From NCBI GenBank assembly GCA_903970455.1, contig CAJCIW010000238.1, positions 1 through 11,711 on the forward strand: a stretch of 11,711 nt of DNA, in the 5' to 3' direction. This DNA comes from Verrucomicrobiota bacterium. Its GTDB lineage: Bacteria > Chlamydiota > Chlamydiia > Chlamydiales > Rhabdochlamydiaceae. Position numbers and translations under genes: made by a program. Below, piece after piece: positions 1 through 7,178 of the stretch; positions within the stretch are counted from its first letter, which is position 1; the number at the start of each line of letters is the position of its first letter. The notes under the pieces are model-generated. The model ran no database searches, was not told where the DNA came from, and saw only the letters and a program-made list of their open reading frames with translations.

Positions 1-369
1 TCTCAAATAAAAATTTACAGGCAAATAAGTAAGTTCTTACTCACTTATCCGCACAAGCTCTATTTTGCTTGCACGTCACTTCATTTCTGTTGTTAAAATA
101 GACGAACCAATCTCGTTGATTCTATTCCTTTTGAAGAACCGTGAACGATTTTTTCGTAAGGAATGATAGAACATACATAATGTGCTGAATTTTCAGCAAA
201 TGGTTTCAGAAAATTTTTCCAAATCCTGAATTTTAAATAATTTTTTATCACAAAAAATGAGCTGTAAACCGATCGTTTTCCATAAGTTCGGTTTCTTGAG
301 GTAGGGAAAGCGGTCAGCATGGGGAAGCCCACAGCTGAAAGCAGCTATGGGCAAGAGACAGGATCCAAA
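1..369. other. AT-rich intergenic stretch without a convincing gene
   Basis: I see no recognisable coding region here. One minus-strand open frame of 79 codons (93-332) resembles no family I know, is rich in Phe, Tyr, Lys and Asn as random AT-rich translation would be, and has its start codon inside the hairpin at 327-352. A perfect inverted repeat, TGCTGAA-tt-TTCAGCA, lies at 183-198; it could be an operator or a small hairpin. No tRNA-like or transposon-end structure was noticed. The left part may hold the regulatory region of a gene beyond the window. Confidence 0.5.
327..352 (-). terminator. Hairpin at the end of the kpsF-nhaD transcript
   Basis: The arms 327-337 and 342-352 form an 11-bp stem with a 4-nt loop, 17 bases beyond the nhaD stop codon. 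Read on the minus strand the single imperfect position is a U-G wobble, so the stem is continuous; on the plus strand the same position is a C/A mismatch. That asymmetry favours a role in the minus-strand RNA. The run after the stem (TTCCCC) is a poor U-tract, so it may be an inefficient terminator or an mRNA 3'-end stabiliser. Confidence 0.4.
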
Positions 370-1650
370 TCAGGCTCTAAGTAGGAGGTAAATTCCCATT
401 CCTGCAAGGTAGCCGATGGCGACAGGCAGGGAGGCTTTTTTTGCATACGCAATGAAATCGATTTTTTCCATGCCCATCAACGCGACCCCTGCCGCAGAAC
501 CGATGATCAGGATGCTCCCCCCGGTACCGGCCGCATACGCGATCATATGCCAAAAGGAAGCATCGGCGGGATACATCTCGAGGGGATACATTCCCATCGT
601 GGCGGCAACAAGGGGAACGTTGTCGATGATTGCTGAAAAGAAGCCGATCAAGATTGCAATCACCGCTTCGCTCCTAAAGACGGTATCCATCCAGTCGGCG
701 AGAACTTGAAGGAACCCGGCCGCCTGGAGGGCATCGACGCAGAGAAGTATCCCCAGAAAAAAGAGGACCCCGGAAGTATCGATCCGCGTCAAAACATGGG
801 GAACCCGCAACTGTTCCCGTTCTTTGAACGGAAAATGCATGAGGTCGGTGATGAGCCAAAGGACAGAAAGGGCCAAAATGACTCCCATAAACGGAGGGAG
901 CCCGGTGAGGGCCTTAAAAATCGGGACAAAAATCAGCCCTCCTACTCCAAAACAAAAAACAAGTCTTGCCCCAGGCATCGCCTTGTTGTCTCCCTTGGGC
1001 ATCGGATGGTCCGAAATTTTTCCTTTTGTCCGAAAGGAATACCAAGCTAAAGGGATGAGAAGAGAAATAATAGAAGGGATAAAGAGCGACTTCATGACGC
1101 CGATCGTGGTCAATTGGCCGTTAATCCATAGCATGGTCGTCGTCACGTCGCCGATTGGGGTCCAGGCTCCCCCCGCATTTGCTGCGATGACAACGACACA
1201 GCAGAGCAAAAAGCGCTCTTGCTTATGGGGAACAAGTTTCCGTAAAAGGGAGACCATCAGAATCGTCGTGGTCAAATTGTCGAGGACAGCGGAAAGAAAA
1301 AAGGCGACAAAGGCGACGATCCAGAGCATTTTTCGATGAGATTTAGTCGTAATCCGATCGGTGATGATTTTGAATCCACGATGGGAATCGATGAGTTCTA
1401 CAAGGGCCATAGCGCCCATAAGAAAGAAAATAATCTGGGAAACTTCAGACACATGGTGGCCTAAGATTTCTAATCCCTCGCTTGGCGGAGCCTCCGAACA
1501 GGCGAGATAAATCGCCCAGCATAAAACCGCAATGAGCAACGCCACTGCGGATTTATGCACTTTGATGTAGTGCTCCAAAATAATGGCCGTGTACCCGAGA
1601 GCGAAAACGAGAAGGATAAAAAAACAATGCCAATTTGCGGCGAACTCCAT
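370..1650 (-). CDS. nhaD: Na+/H+ antiporter, NhaD type
   Basis: This 426-residue, very hydrophobic inner-membrane protein should exchange cytoplasmic Na+ for external H+. The two inverted halves of the ion-transporter fold each carry a typical NhaD signature: DNLTTT at 124-129 followed by NAGGAWTPIGD at 158-168, and IDNVPLV at 342-348 followed by GTGGSILIIGSAAG at 375-388. About ten to twelve membrane segments are apparent and the length suits the family. The ATG start has a GGAG Shine-Dalgarno (1659-1662 on the plus strand) with 8-base spacing. It is the last gene of the kpsF unit, 37 bases after the small membrane protein. Family assignment is firm; ion preference (Na+ versus Li+) cannot be read from sequence. 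Confidence 0.9.
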   Translation of the reverse strand: MEFAANWHCFFILLVFALGYTAIILEHYIKVHKSAVALLIAVLCWAIYLACSEAPPSEGLEILGHHVSEVSQIIFFLMGAMALVELIDSHRGFKIITDRITTKSHRKMLWIVAFVAFFLSAVLDNLTTTILMVSLLRKLVPHKQERFLLCCVVVIAANAGGAWTPIGDVTTTMLWINGQLTTIGVMKSLFIPSIISLLIPLAWYSFRTKGKISDHPMPKGDNKAMPGARLVFCFGVGGLIFVPIFKALTGLPPFMGVILALSVLWLITDLMHFPFKEREQLRVPHVLTRIDTSGVLFFLGILLCVDALQAAGFLQVLADWMDTVFRSEAVIAILIGFFSAIIDNVPLVAATMGMYPLEMYPADASFWHMIAYAAGTGGSILIIGSAAGVALMGMEKIDFIAYAKKASLPVAIGYLAGMGIYLLLRA

Positions 1651-1687
1651 GGTCGATACTCCGTTTCCTATTTTGTATGATTGTTTT

Positions 1688-2248
1688 TTAGCGCATCAAA
1701 AAAAACAAGAAGGAATTGCGCTGACGGAAAAAGAAAAGGTTGAGGACTAACGAAAGGGCAATGGTTGCCCCGGCGGCAAAAAAGAGAGGAGTGTCAGAGA
1801 AGAATGAAAATAACAGGGCGAACACGACAGGAAGTGGCATGAAAAATGAAAAAAATTGGGCGGCGAGAAAGGACAACGCAAGCAAAATGAAGGGAGAAGA
1901 ACCTTGCAAAAACAATTCGGCAAGGCCGCTATTTTTAATGGCGAAGAAAAAAAGATAGGCGCTGAAAATTTCCAAGAGGAAGGGGAGTGGAAATTCTTCC
2001 CGAAAAGTTTTCCAATGGGGAAACCGGCACAGTGATAATGATTTTGTAAGTATCCAGAAGCCGATCACAGCGAGCATGACCTGATTGGCAAAAGCCTGGC
2101 AAATTTGCCCGGAAGGAACAATCCCGAATAAGGGGGTCAGCAAAGAAGCGATGGCAAAGATCAAATCTCTGGGGTAGGATTTCAAGAGTTTGGAGGCGAT
2201 CGCGCTCAAGAAAAGCAGGAGGAGGACTACCCCTCCGGCCCAAGACAT
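1688..2248 (-). CDS. Small polytopic membrane protein, ion-transporter (SLC13/DASS)-like half
   Basis: This 186-residue protein is almost entirely hydrophobic, with roughly six membrane segments. The first about 75 residues (the stretch with FGIVPSGQICQAFANQVMLAVIGFWIL) read like the N-terminal part of SLC13/DASS carriers, where a segment of the type 'S.e.A..GFsnp.vi.ia.lFvls' occurs. Residues about 88-145 (with AIKNSGLAELF) resemble the opening of the second DASS repeat. The Ser-Asn-Thr ligand motif of that family is not present; the matching place reads FFMPLPVV. It is less than half of a normal carrier (about 450 residues or more), so it is either degenerate or a specialised small relative. 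Its ATG overlaps the kpsF stop as TAATG, implying translational coupling. The family link is my inference; a plain 'conserved membrane protein' label is the safe alternative. Confidence 0.65.
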   Translation of the reverse strand: MSWAGGVVLLLLFLSAIASKLLKSYPRDLIFAIASLLTPLFGIVPSGQICQAFANQVMLAVIGFWILTKSLSLCRFPHWKTFREEFPLPFLLEIFSAYLFFFAIKNSGLAELFLQGSSPFILLALSFLAAQFFSFFMPLPVVFALLFSFFSDTPLFFAAGATIALSLVLNLFFFRQRNSFLFFLMR

Positions 2249-3207
2249 TAGGAAATCCCGGCTTGGACGATGTCGTGCATGCGTAAAAAGCCAACAGCTT
2301 TACCCTGGTCGAGGACAGGGAGGACCATGACAAATTTCTTGGGATCTTTCTGCATGATCTTGAGGGCTTCCCAAGCCAGCTTGCCTTTTTCGATGGTCAG
2401 GGCATTCACAGTCATCAGATCTCCGATCTGCTTTTCCAGGACATTGGGGCCTTGGTTCTGCAAGGCGCGGCGCAAGTCGCCGTCGGTGAAAACGCCAAGA
2501 AAGTTGCCGCTTTCATCAGTGACGATCAAACCTCCTAATTTTTTATTCGTAAGCTCAGCGAGAACATCAGACAAACGGGCGTCAGGAGCGGCCAGGGGAA
2601 GGTGTTCCTCTTTAAACATGAGTTCTTCGACGGTGACAGACATCTTTTTCCCGATCGTTCCGGAAGGATGGTTGAGTGCATAGGCGGAGAGATCAAACCC
2701 TTTCGAGCGCATCAATGCAATCGCCAGCAAATCGCCAAAAAGAAGCTGGACGGTGGTTGAAGTTGTGGGAGCGAGATCAAAAGGACAAAGTTCTTTTTCA
2801 AACGGAAGATGGACGGATAAATCGCAATGTTTGGCCAGGCGGCTGCCGGAATTGGAGACGATGGCCAATAAACGGGCATTCCGTTTTTTGGCAAACGGGA
2901 TCAAATTGAGCAATTCTTCGGTCTCTCCGCTTCGGCTCATCAGCACAAATAGATCGTTTTCGGAAAGGATCCCGATATCGCCATGCAAAAAATTTGTCGG
3001 AGGAAGATAAAGCGCTTTTGTCCCCGTGGAAATCATCGTCATGGCAATTTTTTCGGCGATGATGCCGCTCTTCCCCACACCGGTAAAGACGATCAGCCCT
3101 TTGGTGAGAAGGCATTCCTCCACGACTTTTTCCACTTCAGATAAATCGAGGTTTTCAAAGTAGTGGTCAATGTAGCGTTGTTGCGCTTTTAGCAATTCGG
3201 AGAGCAT
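2248..3207 (-). CDS. kpsF: Arabinose-5-phosphate isomerase (SIS plus two CBS domains)
   Basis: It converts ribulose 5-phosphate to arabinose 5-phosphate, the first committed step to Kdo for lipopolysaccharide, in the cytoplasm. The 319 residues match the usual length. The SIS domain spans about 35-185, with GVGKSG at 43-48, LHGDIG at 74-79, SRSGETEE at 91-98, the ELCPFDLAPTTSTT segment at 139-152 and NHPSGTIGK at 179-187. Two CBS domains follow (about 192-250 and 260-319). It heads a minus-strand unit with the small membrane protein and nhaD, and is divergent from icd. No Shine-Dalgarno is visible; an A/T run directly precedes the ATG, so the start rests on homology and the lack of a better one. 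The names kdsD, gutQ and yrbH are used for the same family. Confidence 0.93.
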   Translation of the reverse strand: MLSELLKAQQRYIDHYFENLDLSEVEKVVEECLLTKGLIVFTGVGKSGIIAEKIAMTMISTGTKALYLPPTNFLHGDIGILSENDLFVLMSRSGETEELLNLIPFAKKRNARLLAIVSNSGSRLAKHCDLSVHLPFEKELCPFDLAPTTSTTVQLLFGDLLAIALMRSKGFDLSAYALNHPSGTIGKKMSVTVEELMFKEEHLPLAAPDARLSDVLAELTNKKLGGLIVTDESGNFLGVFTDGDLRRALQNQGPNVLEKQIGDLMTVNALTIEKGKLAWEALKIMQKDPKKFVMVLPVLDQGKAVGFLRMHDIVQAGIS

Positions 3208-3241
3208 GTGAAAAAAAAATTATAGTTCTGTACTTGCCAGG

Positions 3242-3270
3242 ATTATAAGCGATCACCATTTTTGCGTCAG
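3242..3270 (-). promoter_or_regulatory. Sigma-70-type promoter for kpsF
   Basis: On the minus strand CTGACG (3265-3270) and a perfect TATAAT (3242-3247) are separated by 17 bases, a near-consensus housekeeping promoter. The predicted start of transcription leaves a leader of about 28-30 bases. A second TATAAT (3219-3224), 11 bases before the ATG, has no good -35 partner and would give an almost leaderless transcript. Confidence 0.6.
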
Positions 3271-3405
3271 TTTGAATTGGACAATAAGCTCGTAGAATTT
3301 ATTTTATCCCATAACGAATAAATATTTTTTTAACTTGAAAAATCCATCTTGAAATATAGATCGCCACTCTTTATTCATTAGAGACTGTTTCATAGGGAGA
3401 GGGAG

Positions 3406-4842
3406 ATGGCTTCATCGAAAATTCCGATCGCAGTGGCTTATGGGGATGGGATTGGTCCGGAGATCATGGCGGCAGTTCTGCATGTTTTAGAGGAAGCGGG
3501 GGCAGCGCTCGATTATCAGGTGATTGAAATTGGGGAAAAACTCTATTCGAAAGGAGTTTTAACCGGGATTGAGCCTAAATCCTGGGAGACAATTCGGAAC
3601 ACGAAAGCTTTTCTCAAAGCTCCGATCACGACGCCGCAAGGCGGGGGCTTTAAGAGCTTAAACGTCACTGTGCGGACGACGATGGGCCTTTACGCGAACA
3701 TTCGCCCTTGCGTGGCCTACGCGCCTTTTGTCGCTACCAAACACCCTGGGATGGATGTGGTGATCGTCAGAGAGAATGAAGAGGACCTTTACGCAGGGAT
3801 TGAATACCGGCAAACTCCCGATCTGTATAAATCGCTCAAGATCATTTCCCGTCCGGGCTCAGAAAAAATCGTTCGGTATGCCTTTGAATATGCGCGCCAA
3901 TACGGCCGCAAAAAGGTCACTTGCTTTATCAAAGACAACATCATGAAAATTTCCGATGGGCTATTCCATAAGGTCTTCGATGAGATCGCAAAAGAATATG
4001 CGGATATTGCAAACGAGCATTGGATTGTCGATATCGGCGCGGCGAAATTGGCGGATACGCCGGAGATCTTCGATGTCCTCGTCATGCCTAACCTGTACGG
4101 GGATATTCTTTCGGATGTCGCAGCGCAAATCTCCGGATCGGTAGGGATTGCGGGTTCAGCGAATATTGGGAATCGAGGAGCCATGTTTGAAGCGATCCAT
4201 GGATCTGCTCCCCGTCGCGCCGGTCAAAACCTCGCCAACCCTTCCGGGCTGCTTTTAGCCAGCGTGATGATGCTGGTCTACCTTGGAGAAGGGGCGATTG
4301 CGGAAAGGATTCATAATGCCTGGCTCCGCACGATTGAGATGGGTATCCACACTTACGATATTTTCAAAGAGGGCGTAAGCAAAGAAAAAGTCGGAACGAA
4401 GGAATTTGCGGATGCTGTTGTCAAATGCTTAGGACAAAAACCGGAGAATCTGCCCAGTGTTTCCTATCCAGCCTCAAAAAAAATTACCACTTTGCATCCG
4501 CCTCGAGCAGGACATCCTGTCAAAAGGGAGCTGGTCGGCGTCGATGTTTTCGTCTATTCTCAAGATTCGGCTGAGGGTTTTCTGAAGATCGCAACGACAA
4601 AACAGTGGACTCCTCTATCTTTGCAGATGATCAGCAATCGCGGAGCCAGAGTTTGGCCCGAAGGGCATCCTGAAACTTTCTGCATCGATCAATGGCGCCT
4701 TCGTTTCATGCACAAGGACAAATCATCGACGGTGACGCAATCAGAAGTCTTGAAAACTTTGCAAGAGATACAGAACACTGGCTACGACGTCACTGGCTCG
4801 GAAAATCTTTATCATTTTGACGGCGCTCCGGCATTTTCATAG
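3406..4842 (+). CDS. icd: Isocitrate dehydrogenase, long (Thermus/Rickettsia-like) form
   Basis: It oxidises isocitrate to 2-oxoglutarate in the TCA cycle (cytoplasm). The 478 residues comprise the isopropylmalate/isocitrate dehydrogenase core (GDGIGPE at 13-19, KSLNVTVRTTMGLYANIRP at 83-101, RENEEDLYAGIE about 125-136, the metal-binding region around NLYGDILSD, then GSAPRRAG at 266-273) and a C-terminal extension (about 350-478) typical of the long Thermus/Rickettsia-type enzymes. In the cofactor loop the two positions equivalent to E. coli Lys344/Tyr345 are Arg270/Arg271; a positive charge there suggests NADP, which is inference. The ATG is preceded by a purine-rich GGGAGAGGGAG Shine-Dalgarno. 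No strong -35/-10 pair was found in 3208-3405 on this strand; TATAGA at 3355-3360 is the best -10. Its 3' end overlaps the convergent gene by 53 bases. Confidence 0.93.
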   Translation: MASSKIPIAVAYGDGIGPEIMAAVLHVLEEAGAALDYQVIEIGEKLYSKGVLTGIEPKSWETIRNTKAFLKAPITTPQGGGFKSLNVTVRTTMGLYANIRPCVAYAPFVATKHPGMDVVIVRENEEDLYAGIEYRQTPDLYKSLKIISRPGSEKIVRYAFEYARQYGRKKVTCFIKDNIMKISDGLFHKVFDEIAKEYADIANEHWIVDIGAAKLADTPEIFDVLVMPNLYGDILSDVAAQISGSVGIAGSANIGNRGAMFEAIHGSAPRRAGQNLANPSGLLLASVMMLVYLGEGAIAERIHNAWLRTIEMGIHTYDIFKEGVSKEKVGTKEFADAVVKCLGQKPENLPSVSYPASKKITTLHPPRAGHPVKRELVGVDVFVYSQDSAEGFLKIATTKQWTPLSLQMISNRGARVWPEGHPETFCIDQWRLRFMHKDKSSTVTQSEVLKTLQEIQNTGYDVTGSENLYHFDGAPAFS

Positions 4843-5968
4843 ATGTGATAAGTGAACGGTAACGTTTCGTCGCAAATGGGACAATCCCGCTTTTTTCGTA
4901 CAGGTTCGACAGATCGATCTCATCGTTTAAATGCTCAGATAGATAGTGGGTTGCCTCTTCTGCTTTCAAGCATTGGACGATCAGTTTCTTTTCAATCGCA
5001 AAGTGGGAAAATGGGGTACCTGGAATATCGATGTGCATGAACCGTTTTCCGGCAAAAAGTGCTTGGATGGCCACAATGGAACGATGAGTAATCCCCAGAT
5101 CGCATAGGGCAACGGCCTCGTAAGTAGAGAGCTGTTTTCCATCTGAGATAAAATAACGGTGATTTTGCTGGCAAAACCGATCTAAAATTTCTTTTTCCAG
5201 TTTGCCATCGGAACGGGGGTGCAGTTGGACAACGACTTGGACTGGAACTTTAAGCTCATTCAAGCTTTTCACAAATAGGATAAAAGACTCTCTGTATCCA
5301 TTTCCTTTTTCTTGATAACCGCTGATATAAGTTAAAATGGGCTTGTCACGGTTAAATGGCGTTTTTGCCAGGGCCGCCGATTTGTCGACTTCCGCCACTT
5401 TATCTTTCCATACATCGAGCGTGGGCTGGCCAAGAGCAATGGCCTTATTACTGTTAAAACGGGTGTTTAAATCATCGGCGATATCCTGCGAGGGAACGAG
5501 AACCGCATCGGAAGCCCGCATGATCTTTTCGACATTGGCGACGAGATCTCGAGGGAGTTTGTCGTAGGTGGAGAAATTGTCCCAGACGGAGATGACGCGG
5601 CTTCCCTTTTTTTGAAAAACTTCAGCAATCTGCCTTTCAGGTGTAGAGTACATTCCAGTCACAAGGACGGATCCAGGAATTTGATTGATCTTTTCCAGTT
5701 CGGCAGCGCTCAATTCATAGAGCCGTTGATGGATTGGGCAGGAAACTCCTAAACTCTCGACTGTGATGTGTTCGAGCGAAGCTTCCATGGCGACTTTGGT
5801 CGCCGTGGCCATCGTCAATAGCTGCGATTGGGGCGCCCCTTCCCAGGATTTCAAGACTTGAGCCCAGATTTGGGTCTCGGCGGCGTCAAAGCCGACGAAA
5901 AGAATTTCTTTTTCTTTTCCGAACAAGCAGGAGGAAAGGCATAAAAAAGCGATAAGTTTTTTAATCAA
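4790..5968 (-). CDS. Exported GT-B/glycosyltransferase-like protein of unknown activity
   Basis: The 392 residues start with a signal-like segment: Lys3-Lys4, then LIAFLCL, then LSSC at 11-14, which fits a lipobox (lipoprotein modification at Cys14), or alternatively a Sec cleavage after about Gly17. The rest resembles a two-domain GT-B fold as in UDP-GlcNAc 2-epimerase or CDP-glycerol glycerophosphotransferase relatives: an N-lobe about 20-185 (ASDAVLVPSQDIADDL at 152-167, then ALGQPTLD at 178-185) and a C-lobe from about 205 (QLHPRSDGK at 248-256; ALCDLGITHRSIVAIQALFAGK at 287-308). I do not recognise the exact family and assign no reaction. The start is TTG, overlapping the E2 stop by 8 bases with a weak GAAGAAGAG upstream; the signal peptide directly after it supports this start. 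It is the last gene of the gmhA-lpxK-E2 unit, hinting at an envelope role. Its C-terminal 17 codons lie antisense to icd. Confidence 0.7.
   Translation of the reverse strand: MIKKLIAFLCLSSCLFGKEKEILFVGFDAAETQIWAQVLKSWEGAPQSQLLTMATATKVAMEASLEHITVESLGVSCPIHQRLYELSAAELEKINQIPGSVLVTGMYSTPERQIAEVFQKKGSRVISVWDNFSTYDKLPRDLVANVEKIMRASDAVLVPSQDIADDLNTRFNSNKAIALGQPTLDVWKDKVAEVDKSAALAKTPFNRDKPILTYISGYQEKGNGYRESFILFVKSLNELKVPVQVVVQLHPRSDGKLEKEILDRFCQQNHRYFISDGKQLSTYEAVALCDLGITHRSIVAIQALFAGKRFMHIDIPGTPFSHFAIEKKLIVQCLKAEEATHYLSEHLNDEIDLSNLYEKSGIVPFATKRYRSLITSMKMPERRQNDKDFPSQ
4878..4896 (+). terminator. Possible weak terminator for icd
   Basis: GGGA-caa-TCCC (4878-4888) is followed by GC and six T residues (4891-4896), 35 bases after the icd stop codon. 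The stem is only 4 bp, so it would be weak. It lies inside the convergent gene, the only place an icd terminator can be given the overlap. Confidence 0.25.
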
Positions 5969-7178
5969 TTTTGATCTCTTCTTCGAGGTGTTTTTTCAAG
6001 GCGCCCAAAAAGCCGCAGCCATACATCCCATCGAGGACCCGATGGTCGAAAGTCAGCGAGACATGCATCATCGAACGGATGGCTAAAAGGTCGTTGTCCA
6101 GTGGCACGACTTTTTTGTAGGTTGCCCCGACCCCGACAATAGCGACTTCAGGGAAGCGGATGATAGGAATGCCGATTTGAACCCCTGTCATTCCAAAATT
6201 CGTCAAAGAGATCGTCCCTTCACTGACGTCATCGAGGGTGAGTTTGCCGCTGCGCGCTTTGATGGACAATTCACTGATCGCTTTGGCGATTTCCGTAATG
6301 CCGAGGCGCTGGCAATGCTTGACGACGGGAACGAGCAGGCCATGTTCGACGCTCACGGCAATCCCCAAATTAAGATAGCGCTTGAGAAGGATCGTGTCCC
6401 CTTCAAGGGAAGAATTGATCAACGGATATTGTTGAATAGCCTTAGCTATCGCCCGGGCAACAAAAGCGGTGATCGTCAGCTTGAATCCCTGCTTTTTCAA
6501 AAACTCTTCCTTTTCTTTTTGGATCAATTGAATGATCGCAGTGACGTCGACCTCAGTAACGAGGGAAGCATGAGGAGCTTCATAAAAAGAACGGACCATA
6601 TTGTCGGCGATTGCTTTGCGCATCCCTGTCATCTTCAAACGCTCGACATCATAACCCGAGGAAACGGGAGTTCCGATTGCTTTAGCTGGGCAAGGTTTAA
6701 CGGGTGAAAGCCGCTTCTCAAGGTAGGCTTCAAGATCTTGTTTGGTCAATCTTCCCCCCGCCCCTGTTCCGGGAATTTTTTCCAACTCTTGAAGGCCGAT
6801 CCCTTTTTCGCGGGCGAGGCGAAGCAAAGCGGGAGAGAAGAAATCTTTCATTTTTTGATCTTCTTCAGAGCCGGATGGCCCCATCTGCGGTTCAGCAATT
6901 GCGCCGCGTCCTTCTACTCGAGATAAAGAACTTGGCTCGAGGCTGATCACGGCGATCAATGCGCCGACTTGCAATTCTTGTTCGGGGACGGCGTGGATTT
7001 CTTTAAGAACGCCCGCTGCCGGCGAAGGAATTTCGCTATTGACTTTATCGGTGGACACCTCCAAAAGAGGTTCGTCGAGGCTGACGGGATCGCCGATTTT
7101 TTTAAACCATTGGACAATCGTTGCGCTGTGAATGCTCTCTCCTAGCTTGGGCAATAATACCTTAATCTCTTCACTCAT
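5961..7178 (-). CDS. 2-oxo acid dehydrogenase E2: dihydrolipoamide acyltransferase
   Basis: This is the core acyl-transfer subunit of a pyruvate- or branched-chain-type 2-oxo acid dehydrogenase complex. The 405 residues show the full domain order: one lipoyl domain (1-80, lipoyl-lysine Lys45 in STDKVNSE), a Ser/Glu-rich linker, an E1/E3-binding domain (about 113-154, with SPALLRLAREKGI and PGTGAGGRLTKQDL), a second linker, and the catalytic domain (about 180-405) with DHRVLDG at 378-384, giving His379 and Asp383. No E1 or E3 gene is next to it. The ATG overlaps the lpxK stop (ATGA) and has AGGA 7 bases upstream. Substrate cannot be told from sequence: the single lipoyl domain and the STDKVNSE signature resemble branched-chain or 2-oxoglutarate-type E2s as much as pyruvate-type, so I give no symbol. 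Confidence 0.9.
   Translation of the reverse strand: MSEEIKVLLPKLGESIHSATIVQWFKKIGDPVSLDEPLLEVSTDKVNSEIPSPAAGVLKEIHAVPEQELQVGALIAVISLEPSSLSRVEGRGAIAEPQMGPSGSEEDQKMKDFFSPALLRLAREKGIGLQELEKIPGTGAGGRLTKQDLEAYLEKRLSPVKPCPAKAIGTPVSSGYDVERLKMTGMRKAIADNMVRSFYEAPHASLVTEVDVTAIIQLIQKEKEEFLKKQGFKLTITAFVARAIAKAIQQYPLINSSLEGDTILLKRYLNLGIAVSVEHGLLVPVVKHCQRLGITEIAKAISELSIKARSGKLTLDDVSEGTISLTNFGMTGVQIGIPIIRFPEVAIVGVGATYKKVVPLDNDLLAIRSMMHVSLTFDHRVLDGMYGCGFLGALKKHLEEEIKID

Noticed and set aside
25..48. Imperfect inverted repeat ATAAGT...ACTTAT at the left edge, considered as a mobile-element end or attachment site
   Set aside because: Only 6 bp arms with a long interior, no transposase or integrase and no partner repeat in the window.
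93..332. 79-codon minus-strand frame downstream of nhaD
   Set aside because: No family resemblance, random-like AT-rich composition, and a start codon inside the likely terminator hairpin.
824..1339. 171-codon plus-strand frame opposite nhaD
   Set aside because: It is a shadow of a well-supported antiporter gene, with low-complexity Lys/Arg/Thr content and no motifs.
6177..6707. 176-codon plus-strand frame opposite the E2 gene
   Set aside because: It lies wholly within the conserved catalytic domain of E2 on the other strand and shows no recognisable motif.
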